Source: Calliopsis andreniformis (Eukaryota > Arthropoda > Insecta > Hymenoptera > Andrenidae). From it: 64,000 bases of DNA. The translations under genes and the position numbers were made by a program. The stretch is from positions 2,108,001 to 2,172,000 of the forward strand of contig NW_027480482.1 of NCBI RefSeq assembly GCF_051401765.1, given 5' to 3'. A model generated the notes under the pieces. That model was not told where the DNA came from and did not search any database. It saw nothing but the letters and a program-made list of their open reading frames with translations. This document shows, one piece after another, positions 1-9,712 of the stretch (its first letter is position 1; every line of letters begins with the position of its first letter).

Positions 1-404
1 TCTGAATTTTCAATCCTGAACCCTCAATCCTCGGCCCTCAGTCCTCAACAATCAGTTGTCAATCCTCAATACTCAATAGAATCTCCTCAATTCACAGCTT
101 TCACTACGCAGTACTCAATCTGCAATCTTCAAACCTCTATCCACAAACATCAATTCTCATCACTCAACCCTCAACACTCAGTCCTCAATGTGCAATACTC
201 AATCCTCATTCCTCAATCCTCAACCGTCAACCTTCAATCCTCAATACTCAATCTTCAATCCTCAATCCTCAATCCTCAATCCTCAATCCTCATTCTTCAA
301 TCCTCAGTACCCAATCCTCAATCTTCAATCCTCAATCCTCAATCCTCAATCCTCAATCCTCAATCCTCAATACTCAACCATCAATCCTCAATTGTCAATA
401 CTCA

Positions 405-434
405 ATGGAGTATCCTGAATTCTCAGGATTCTAT
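405..434. repeat. Hairpin box palindrome, divergent copy
   Basis: A 30-bp imperfect palindrome centred on GAATTC. The inner arms CCTGA and TCAGG pair perfectly around ATTC. The outer right arm ATTCTAT faces ATGGAGT, with two mismatches against the commoner ATAGAAT. A 2-nt AT bulge lies between the inner and outer left arms. An identical copy is at 4705-4734. The A-to-G changes create an ATG, which is why an open frame appears to start here; that is coincidental. Confidence 0.8.
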
Positions 435-849
435 ACTCAATCCTCAATCCTTAAACCTGAGCCCTCATTCACAATCCACAATCCTCAATCTTCAATCCTC
501 AATTCTCAATCCTCAATCCTCAGCCCTCAGTCCTCAAACCTCAATCCTCAATCCTCAATATTCAATCGTCAGTCTTCAATCCTCAATACTCAATCTTCAA
601 TACTCAATCCTCAATCCTCAATCCTCAATCCTCAATCCACAATCCTCAATCCTCAATCCTCAATTCTCAATCCTCGATCCTCAGTCCTCAGTCCTCAATC
701 CTCAATCCTCAATCCTCAGTCCTCAAACCTCAATCCTGAATCCTCAATCTTCAATCCTCAATACTCAATCTTCAATCCTCAATCCTCAGACCTCGAACCT
801 CAATTGTGAATCCGCAATCCTGAATCCTCAATCTTCAGCACTCAGTCAT

Positions 850-989
850 CAACAATCAGTTGTCAATCCTCAATCCTCAGTAGAATATCCTCAATTCACA
901 GTTTTCAATACTCAATACTCAATCTGCAATCTTCAAACCTCTATCCACAATCATCAATTCTCATCACTCAACACTCAACACTCAGTCCT
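850..989. repeat. Anchor box (representative): 140-bp block of 20 diverged heptamers
   Basis: This block divides exactly into 20 seven-base units but diverges strongly from CAATCCT. Units 1-2 are CAACAAT and CAGTTGT, unit 6 is ATATCCT, unit 8 is CAGTTTT, unit 11 is CAATCTG and unit 14 is CTATCCA. The start contains a short dyad, ACAA-TCAG-TTGT. About 80 copies occur in the window. Examples start at 46, 1722, 2226, 4346, 5150, 6331, 7330, 8218, 9321, 13139, 14352, 15595, 20424, 22121, 24718, 25792, 29068, 33551, 35291, 39346, 43040, 46791, 50141, 54826, 57627, 61258 and 62264. Sub-types differ by linked changes: CAACAATGAG starts, CAGTTCA for unit 7, CTGTCCA for unit 14. No function is visible in the sequence. 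Confidence 0.85.
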
Positions 990-2592
990 CAATGCTCAAT
1001 CCTCAATCCTCAATTCTCAATCTTCAATCCTCAATACTGAATCTTCAATCCTCAATCCTCAATCCTCAATACTCAATCCTCAATCCTCAATCTTCAACAC
1101 TCAGCCCTCATCGTCAATCCTCAATCCTCAATCTTCAATACTCAGTCCCCAATCCACAATCTTCAATCCTCAATACTCAATCCTTAATCGTCAGTCCTCA
1201 ATCCTCAATCCTCATTCTTCAATCCTCAGTACCCAATCCTCAATCTTCAATCCTCAATCCTCAATCCTCAATCCTCAATCCTCAATCCTCATTCTTCAAT
1301 CCTCAATACCCAATCCTCAATCTTCAATCCTCAATCCTGAGTCCTCAATTCTCAATCCTCAATCCTCAGGCCTCAGTCCTCATACCTCAATCCTCAACCC
1401 TCAGCCCTCATCGTCAATCCTCAATCCTCAATCTTCAATCCTCAGTCCCCAATCCTCAGTCATCAATCCTCAATACTCAATACTTAATCCTCAATCCTCA
1501 GTCCTCAATCCTAAATCTTCAATTCTCAATCCTCGATCCTCAGTCCTCAGTCCTCAAACCTCAATCCTCAACTCTCAGCCCTCATCCTCAATCCTCAGTC
1601 CTCAGTCTTCAATCCTCAATCCTCAATCCGCAATACTCAACCTTCAATCCTCAATCCTTGGTCCTCAAACCTCAATTCTGAATCCTCAATCCTGAATCCT
1701 CAATCTTCAGACCTCAGTCATCAACAATCAGTTGTCAATCCTCAATCCTCAATATAATATCTTCAATTCACAGTTTTCAATACTCAATACTCAATCTGCA
1801 ATCTTCAAACCTCTATCCACAAACAACAATTCGCATTACTCAACCCTCAACACTCAGTCCTCAATGTCCAATCCTCAATCCTCAATCCTCAATCCTCAAT
1901 CGTCAATCTTCAATCCTCAATACTCAATCTTCGATCCTCAATCCTCAATCCTCAATCCTCAATCCTCAATCCTCATTCTTCAATCCTCAATACCCAATCC
2001 TCAATCTTCAATCCTCAATCCTCAATCCTCAATCCTCAATCCACAATACTCCTTCTTCAATCCTCAACACCCAATCCTCAATCTTCAATCCTCAATCCTC
2101 AATCCTCAATCTTCAATCTTCAATACTCAATCTCCAATCCTCAATCCTCAGACCTCAAACCTCAATTCTGAAACCTCAATTCTGAATCCTCATTCCTGAG
2201 TCCTCAATCTTCAGCCCTCAGTCATCAACAATCAGTTGTCAATCCTCAATCCTCAATAGAATATCCTCAATTCACATTTTTCAATACTCAATACCCAATC
2301 TGCAGTCTTCAAACCTCTATCCACAATCATCAATTCTCATCACTCAACCCTCAACACTCAGTCCTCAATGCTCAATCCTCAATCCTCAATTCTCAATCTT
2401 CAATCATCAATACTGAACCTTCAATCCTCAATCCTCAATCCTCAATACTCAATCCTCAATTCTCAATCTTCAACACTCAGTCCCCAATCCTCAATCTTCA
2501 ATCCTCAATACTCAATCCTCAATCCTCAATCCTCAATCCTCAATTCTCAATCCTGAATGCTCAATCTTCAATCCTCAATCCTCAATCCTCAA

Positions 2593-4186
2593 TCCTCAAT
2601 CTTCAATACTCAATCCTCAATCCTCAATCCTCAATCCTCAATCCTCAATCCTCAATCCTGAAAACTCAATCTTCAATCCTCAATCCTCAATCCTCAACCC
2701 TCAATCCTCAATCCTCAATCATCAATCCTCAATCGTCAATACTCAATCCTCAATCCTCAATCTTCAATCCTCAGTAATCAACTTCATATCCTAGACCCTC
2801 AATCCCAATACTCAATCCTTAATCCTCAACCTTCAATCCTCACTCCCCAGTCTTCAAACTTCAATCCTCAATGCTCAATACTCAATCCTCAATCCTCAGT
2901 CCTCAGTCCTCAATCCTCAGTCCTCAATCCTCAATCCTCAATATTCAATCCTCAATCCTCAACCGTCAGTCCTCGTCCTCAATCCTGAACCTTCAATCCT
3001 CAAACATCAATCCTCAACACTCAATCCTCAATACTCAGTCCTCTCTCTTCAATCCTCCATCCTTAACCCTCAATCCTCAAGAGTCAATCCTCAATCCTCA
3101 ATCCTCAAACCTCAATTCTCAGTCCTCAAACCTCAATCCCGAATAATCAACACTGAATCCTCAATCCTCAAACATCAATCCACAATCCTCAATCCTCAAT
3201 CCTCATTCTTCAATCCTCAATCCTCAATCCTCAATCTGCAATCCTCAATGCTCAATCTTCAATCCCCAATCCTCAATCCTAAAATCCTCAATCCTCAATA
3301 TTCAGCACACAACACTCAACCACCAATCCTCAATACTCAACCATCAATGCTCAATTCTCAATACTCAATAGAATATCCTGAATTCTCAGTTTTCAATACC
3401 CAATCCTCAATCTTCAATATTCAAGTCTCCATCCACAAACATCTATTCTCATCACTCAACCCTCAACACTCAGTCCTCAATATTCAACACACAATCCTCA
3501 ACCATCAATTCTCAATACTCAAGCATCAATCCTCAACTCTCAATACTCAATGGAATATCCTGAATTCTCATGTTTCAATACTCAATCCACAATATTCGAT
3601 AATCAAATCTCAATCCTCAAACATCAATTCTCAACACTTAATCCTCAACACTCAGTCCTCTCTCTTCAATCCTCCATCCTCAATCCTCTATCTTCAAGCG
3701 TCAATCCCCAATCCTCAATCCTCATCCCTCAATCCTCAGTCCTCAAACCTCAATTCCGAATCCTCAATCCTGAATGCTCGATCTTCATCCCAAAGTCCGC
3801 AACAATCAGTTGCCAATCCTCAATGCTCACTAGAATATCATCAATTCACAGTTTTCGATACTCAATCCCCCATCTTCAATCTTCAAATCTCAATCCACAA
3901 ACATCAACTCTCGTCACTCTACCCTCAACACTCAGTCCTCAATCTCCAATCCTCAAACCTCAATCCTCAAACTTCAATACTCAATACTCAATCTTCAACA
4001 CTCAATCCTCAATTCTCAATTCCCAATCCTCAATCCTCAATCCTCAATCGTCAATCCTCAATCCCCAATCCTCAATCTTCAGTCCTCAATCCTGAATCCT
4101 CAACCCTCAATCGTCAATCCTCAATCCCCAATCCTCAATCTTCAATCCTCAATCCTCAATCCTCAATCCTCAATCCTCAATCCTCA
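2593..4186. repeat. Higher-order block R2, copy a
   Basis: A block of about 1.6 kb found three times, here and at 9713-11309 (offset 7123) and 15987-17583 (offset 13397). It is the most diverged part of the array. It holds a segment around 2780-2830, including CTTCATATCCTAGACCC, that I saw nowhere else, and several boxes combining halves of the anchor and hairpin boxes (3368 and 3550). An atypical anchor box starts at about 3800, with GTCCGCAACAATCAG. The open frames at 2871-3146 and 3248 onward are heptamer read-through, not genes. The copies diverge at about 4186, where this one passes into a short linker before R1 copy b. Confidence 0.87.
3368..3397. repeat. Hybrid box between anchor and hairpin boxes
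   Basis: The left part is that of the hairpin box (ATAGAAT, ATCCT, GAATTC, TCAG). The right part continues as in the anchor box (TTTTCAATAC) instead of GGATTCTAT, so the outer hairpin arm is missing. Copies are at 10491 and 16765. A second hybrid, with ATGGAAT on the left and CATGTTT on the right, is at 3550, 10673, 11807, 16947 and 18081. Unit by unit the three box types align in the same heptamer phase, so they look like paralogues. Confidence 0.75.
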
Positions 4187-4300
4187 ATTCTCAATCCTCA
4201 GTCCTCGAACCTCAATCCTCAATCCTCAATCCTCAATGCTCAATCTTCAATCTTCAATACTCAATCTTCAACCCTCATACCTCAGTCCTCAAACCTCAAT
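4187..4300. repeat. Heptamer linker between R2 copy a and R1 copy b
   Basis: About 114 bp of ordinary heptamer variants joining two duplicated blocks. Its counterpart before R1 copy a would lie upstream of base 1, so it may be part of R1. Nothing else is seen in it. Confidence 0.6.
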
Positions 4301-6703
4301 TCTGAATTTTCAATCCTGAACCCTCAATCCTCGGCCCTCAGTCCTCAACAATCAGTTGTCAATCCTCAATACTCAATAGAATCTCCTCAATTCACAGCTT
4401 TCACTACGCAGTACTCAATCTGCAATCTTCAAACCTCTATCCACAAACATCAATTCTCATCACTCAACCCTCAACACTCAGTCCTCAATGTGCAATACTC
4501 AATCCTCATTCCTCAATCCTCAACCGTCAACCTTCAATCCTCAATACTCAATCTTCAATCCTCAATCCTCAATCCTCAATCCTCAATCCTCATTCTTCAA
4601 TCCTCAGTACCCAATCCTCAATCTTCAATCCTCAATCCTCAATCCTCAATCCTCAATCCTCAATCCTCAATACTCAACCATCAATCCTCAATTGTCAATA
4701 CTCAATGGAGTATCCTGAATTCTCAGGATTCTATACTCAATCCTCAATCCTTAAACCTGAGCCCTCATTCACAATCCACAATCCTCAATCTTCAATCCTC
4801 AATTCTCAATCCTCAATCCTCAGCCCTCAGTCCTCAAACCTCAATCCTCAATCCTCAATATTCAATCGTCAGTCTTCAATCCTCAATACTCAATCTTCAA
4901 TACTCAATCCTCAATCCTCAATCCTCAATCCTCAATCCACAATCCTCAATCCTCAATCCTCAATTCTCAATCCTCGATCCTCAGTCCTCAGTCCTCAATC
5001 CTCAATCCTCAATCCTCAGTCCTCAAACCTCAATCCTGAATCCTCAATCTTCAATCCTCAATACTCAATCTTCAATCCTCAATCCTCAGACCTCGAACCT
5101 CAATTGTGAATCCGCAATCCTGAATCCTCAATCTTCAGCACTCAGTCATCAACAATCAGTTGTCAATCCTCAATCCTCAGTAGAATATCCTCAATTCACA
5201 GTTTTCAATACTCAATACTCAATCTGCAATCTTCAAACCTCTATCCTCAATCCTCAATCCTCATTCTTCAATCCTCAGTACCCAATCCTCAATCGTCAGT
5301 CCTCAATCCTCAATCCTCATTCTTCAATCCTCAGTACCCAATCCTCAATCTTCAATCCTCAATCCTCAATCCTCAATCCTCAATCCTCAATCCTCATTCT
5401 TCAATCCTCAATACCCAATCCTCAATCTTCAATCCTCAATCCTGAGTCCTCAATTCTCAATCCTCAATCCTCAGGCCTCAGTCCTCATACCTCAATCCTC
5501 AACCCTCAGCCCTCATCGTCAATCCTCAATCCTCAATCTTCAATCCTCAGTCCCCAATCCTCAGTCATCAATCCTCAATACTCAATACTTAATCCTCAAT
5601 CCTCAGTCCTCAATCCTAAATCTTCAATTCTCAATCCTCGATCCTCAGTCCTCAGTCCTCAAACCTCAATCCTCAACTCTCAGCCCTCATCCTCAATCCT
5701 CAGTCCTCAGTCTTCAATCCTCAATCCTCAATCCGCAATACTCAACCTTCAATCCTCAATCCTTGGTCCTCAAACCTCAATTCTGAATCCTCAATCCTGA
5801 ATCCTCAATCTTCAGACCTCAGTCATCAACAATCAGTTGTCAATCCTCAATCCTCAATATAATATCTTCAATTCACAGTTTTCAATACTCAATACTCAAT
5901 CTGCAATCTTCAAACCTCTATCCACAAACAACAATTCGCATTACTCAACCCTCAACACTCAGTCCTCAATGTCCAATCCTCAATCCTCAATCCTCAATCC
6001 TCAATCGTCAATCTTCAATCCTCAATACTCAATCTTCGATCCTCAATCCTCAATCCTCAATCCTCAATCCTCAATCCTCATTCTTCAATCCTCAATACCC
6101 AATCCTCAATCTTCAATCCTCAATCCTCAATCCTCAATCCTCAATCCACAATACTCCTTCTTCAATCCTCAACACCCAATCCTCAATCTTCAATCCTCAA
6201 TCCTCAATCCTCAATCTTCAATCTTCAATACTCAATCTCCAATCCTCAATCCTCAGACCTCAAACCTCAATTCTGAAACCTCAATTCTGAATCCTCATTC
6301 CTGAGTCCTCAATCTTCAGCCCTCAGTCATCAACAATCAGTTGTCAATCCTCAATCCTCAATAGAATATCCTCAATTCACATTTTTCAATACTCAATACC
6401 CAATCTGCAGTCTTCAAACCTCTATCCACAATCATCAATTCTCATCACTCAACCCTCAACACTCAGTCCTCAATGCTCAATCCTCAATCCTCAATTCTCA
6501 ATCTTCAATCATCAATACTGAACCTTCAATCCTCAATCCTCAATCCTCAATACTCAATCCTCAATTCTCAATCTTCAACACTCAGTCCCCAATCCTCAAT
6601 CTTCAATCCTCAATACTCAATCCTCAATCCTCAATCCTCAATCCTCAATTCTCAATCCTGAATGCTCAATCTTCAATCCTCAATCCTCAATCCTCAATCC
6701 TCA
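4301..6703. repeat. Higher-order block R1, copy b
   Basis: Second copy of 1-2592 with no substitution noticed, except that the interval matching about 946-1188 is replaced by a shorter stretch at about 5247-5293, for a net loss of 195 bp. Anchor boxes start at 4346, 5150, 5827 and 6331, and a hairpin box lies at 4705-4734. An 850-codon open frame (3248-5800) runs from R2 across the linker into this block. It exists only because these segments happen to be joined in an open phase, and it is not called as a gene. Confidence 0.88.
5247..5293. repeat. Rearranged patch inside R1 copy b
   Basis: After the shared CAAACCTCTATCC, copy a continues with the normal end of the anchor box. Copy b jumps to CTCAATCCTCAATCCTC, then CATTCTT and CAGTACC units like those near 280-320 or 1200-1240, before rejoining the R1 order at AATCGTCAG (5294 matches 1189). 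The net change is minus 195 bp, which is not a multiple of 7. That fits replacement by a related segment (unequal exchange or gene conversion) rather than simple slippage. Confidence 0.7.
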
Positions 6704-6983
6704 ATCCTCAATCCTCAACCATCAATCCTCAATCTTCAATACTCAATCCTCAATCCTCAATCCTCAATCCTCAATACTCAATAGAATATCCTGAATTCTC
6801 AGGATTCCATACTCAATCCTCAATCCTCAATCTTCAATCATCAATATTCAATCTTCAATCCTCAATCCTCAATCCTCAATCCTCAATCCTGAATCATCAA
6901 TCCTCAATCTTCAATACTCAATCCTCAATCCCCAATCCTCAATCCTCAATACTCAACCATCAATCCTCAATTCCCAATACTCA

Positions 6984-7013
6984 ATAGAATATCCTGAATT
7001 CTCAGGATTCTAT
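6984..7013. repeat. Hairpin box palindrome, canonical copy
   Basis: The outer arms ATAGAAT and ATTCTAT are perfect reverse complements, as are the inner arms CCTGA and TCAGG. The loop is ATTC and there is one AT bulge on the left. About 30 copies were read. They start at 405, 4705, 6781, 6984, 8745, 12500, 12681, 13547, 13714, 14092, 14998, 18774, 18955, 19821, 19988, 21851, 24177, 25189, 25356, 28457, 29672, 29839, 32940, 35769, 36581, 37663, 37830, 38910, 49538 and 49705. Each is followed by CAAACCTCAATCCTCA-type units, then a GAGCCCT unit and the 6-mer CATTCA. A 29-bp subtype has AAAACCTTAATTCTC or AAAACCTTAATCCTC in the centre. Confidence 0.85.
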
Positions 7014-7120
7014 ACTCAAACCTCAATCCTCAGCCCTGAGCCCTCATTCACAATCCTCAATCCTCAATCCTCAATCCTCAATTCTCAATTCTCAATCCTC
7101 AGCCCTCAGTCCTCAAACCT

Positions 7121-8460
7121 CAATCATCAACCCTCAGCCCACGTCCTCAATCTTCAATCCTCAATCCTCAATCCTCAGTCCCCAATCCTCAATCTTCAAT
7201 CCACAATACTCTTTTTTCAATCCTCAATCCTCAATCCTCAATTCTCAATCCTCAATCCTCAATCCTCAGTCCTCGAACCTCAATTCTGAATCCGCTTTCC
7301 TGAATCCTCAATCTTCAGCCCTCAGTAATCAACAATCAGTTGTCAATCCTCAATCCTCAATAGAATAGCCTCAATTCAGAGTTTTCAATACTCAATACTC
7401 AATCTGCAATCTTCAAACCTCTATCCACAATCATCAATCCTCATCACTCAACCCTCAACACTCAGTCCTCAATGCTCAATCCTCAATCCTCAATTCTCAA
7501 TCTTCAATCCTCAATACTGAATCTTCAATCCTCAATCCTCAATCCTCAATACTCAATCCTCAATCCTCAATCTTCAACACTCAGTCCCCAATCCTCAATC
7601 TTCAATCCTCAATACTCAATCCTCAATCCTCAATCCTCAATCCTCAATCCTCAATCCTGAATGCTCAAACCTCAATGTTCAATCCTCAATACCCAATCCT
7701 CAATCTTCAATCCTCAATAATCAATCCTCAATCCACAATCCTCAATCCTCAATCCTCAGTCCTTAAACCACAATCCTGAATCCCCAATCCTGAGTCCTCA
7801 ATCTTCAGCACTCAGTCCTAAACAATGAGTTGTCAATCCTCAATCGTCAATAGAATATCCTCAGTTCAGAGCTATCAATACGCAATACTCTGTCTGCAAT
7901 CTTCAAATCTCTATCCACAAACATCAATTCTCATCACTCAACCCTCAACACTCAGTCCCCAATCTTCAATCTTCAATCCTCAATCCTCAATCCTCAATCC
8001 TCAATCCTCAATCCTCAATTCTCAATCCTCGATCCTCAGTCCTCAGTCCTCAAACCTCAATCCTCAACCCTCAGCCCTCATCCTCAATCCTCAATCCTCA
8101 ATCTTCAATCCTCAGTCCTCGATCCTCAATCCTCAATACTCAATCCTCAATCCTCAGTCCTCAAACCTCAATCCTGAATCCTCAATCCTGAATCCTCAAT
8201 CTTCAGACCTCAGACCTCAACAATCAGTTGTCAATCCTCAATCCTCAATAGAATATCATCAATTCACACCTTTCAGTACTCAATATTCAACCTGCAATCT
8301 TCAAATCTCTGTCCACAAACATCAATTCTCATCGCTCAGCCCTCAACACTCAGTACCCAATCCTCAATCTTCAATCCTCAATCATCAATTCTCAATCCTC
8401 AGTTCTCAATCTTTAATCCACAATACTCAATCTGCAGTCCTCAATCCTCAATCCTCAATC
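7121..8460. repeat. Long-range module M, copy 1
   Basis: This stretch matches 41771-43280 (offset 34654, later 34822) and 60045-61498 (offset 52928, later 53040). It is recognised by CATCAACCCTCAGCCCACG at its left end and the CTAAACAATGAG anchor-box subtype near 7820. The offset jump of 168 bp between copies 1 and 2 is 24 heptamers. Substitutions are few. It shows that similar modules are shared across more than 50 kb of array, not only between neighbours. Confidence 0.8.
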
Positions 8461-9712
8461 CTCAATCCTCAATCCTCATTCTTCAATCCTCAATACCCAA
8501 TCCTCAATCTTCAATCCTCAGTCCCCAATCCTCAATCTTCAATCCTCAATACTCAATCCTCAATCCTCAATCCTCAATCCTCAACCCTCAATCCTGAATA
8601 CTCAATCTTCAATCCTCAATCCTCAATCCTCAATCCTCAATCCTCAATCCTCAATCATCAATCCTCAATCTTCAATACTCAATCCTCAATCCTCAATCCT
8701 CAATCCTCAATACTCAACCATCAATCCTCAATTCTCAATACTCAATAGAATATCCTGAATTCTCAGGGTTCTATACTCAAACGTCAATCCTCAACCCTGA
8801 GCCCTCATTCACAATCCTCAATTCTCAATCCTCAATCCTCAGCCCTCAGTTCTCAAACCTCAATCCTCAATCCTCAGCCCTCATCCTCAATCTTCATTTC
8901 TCAATCCTCAATCCTCAATCCCCAATCCTCAGTCTTCAATCCTCAATACTCTTTCTTCAATCCTCAATCCTCAATCCTCAATCCTCAATTCTCATTCTTC
9001 AATCCTCAAACTTCAATCCTCAATCCTCAATCCTCAATTCTGAATCCTCAATCCTCAATCCTCAGACCTCAAACATCAATACTCAGCCCTCAGTCCTCGT
9101 CCTCAATCCACAACACTCAATCCTCAATCCTCAATCTTCAATCCTCAATCCTCAATCCTCAATCCTCAATCCTCATCCTTCAATCCTCAATACCCAATCC
9201 TCAATCTTCAATCCTCAACCCTCAATCCTCAGTTCTCAATCCTCAATCCTCAATCCTCAGTCCTCGAACCTCAATTCTGAATCCGCATTCCTGAATCCTC
9301 AATCTTCAGCCCTCAGTCATCAACAATCAGTTGTCAATCCTCAATCCTCAATAGAATATCCTCAATTCACAGTTTTCAATACTCAATACTCAATCTGCAA
9401 TCTTCAAACTTCTATCCACAATCATCAATTCTCATCACTCAACCCTCAACACTCAGTCCTCAATGCACAATCCTCAATCCACAATCCTCAATCTTCAATC
9501 CTCAATTCCGAATCTTCAATCCTCAATCCTCAATCCTCAATACTCAATCCTCAATCCTCAATCTTCAACACTCAGTCCCCAATCCTCAATCTTCAATCCT
9601 CAATACTCAATCCTCAATCCTCAATCCTCAATCCTCAATCCTCAATCCTGAAAACTCAATCTTCAATCCTCAATCCTCAATCCTCAACCCTCAATCCTCA
9701 ATCCTCAATCAT

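Larger units (their letters stand above)
1..2592. repeat. Higher-order block R1, copy a (left end cut by window)
   Basis: This heptamer block carries anchor boxes at 46, 850, 1722 and 2226 and a hairpin box at 405. It recurs at 4301-6703. The offset is 4300 bp up to about position 945 and 4105 bp from about 1189 onward. I saw no substitutions in the stretches compared, and the open frames at 405-809 and 1732-2199 have identical translations in both copies. The match begins at base 1, so the true left edge is outside the window. On the right the copies part at about 2592, where this copy enters block R2. No gene is present. Confidence 0.88.
6704..8721. repeat. Heptamer array with mosaic modules
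   Basis: No gene. Two hairpin boxes (6781-6810 and 6984-7013) come first, then anchor boxes at 7330, 7820 and 8218. From about 7121 the sequence belongs to a module that reappears about 34.7 and 53 kb further right. The end, about 8460-8721, is ordinary heptamers leading into the 6.3-kb block. An anchor-box variant with AATAGCCTC in place of AATATCCTC marks this module and its distant copies. Confidence 0.85.

Noticed and set aside
405..434. Hairpin box as a rho-independent terminator
   Set aside because: The stem has a bulge and is AT-rich, no T-run follows, and there is no gene to terminate.
190..1695. Long forward open frame (501 codons) and dozens of similar ones as protein-coding genes
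   Set aside because: All encode the same SSILNPQ-type heptapeptide in every frame, overlap one another in different frames, start at chance ATG triplets and stop at chance TGA, TAA or TAG variants. No ribosome-binding site, splice structure, signal peptide or distinct domain is visible.
1753..1758. TATAAT promoter-like hexamer (also near 5858), and TTGACA on the reverse strand of every anchor box
   Set aside because: Both are chance by-products of heptamer variants (CAATATAATATC; the complement of TTGTCAATCC). No paired element at the right spacing and no gene downstream.
2780..2830. Unique insertion in R2 (CTTCATATCCTAGACCC)
   Set aside because: It looked like foreign sequence, but the neighbouring units can still be cut into 7-mers with one lost base, and it recurs in all three R2 copies. 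It is better read as diverged heptamers.
3248..5800. 850-codon frame as a real repeat-protein gene
   Set aside because: It crosses from block R2 through a linker into R1. Its R1 part is also open in copy a, but there with different starts and lengths. The other R2 copies give a 410-codon frame with a different ending. Length tracks duplication boundaries, not a gene.
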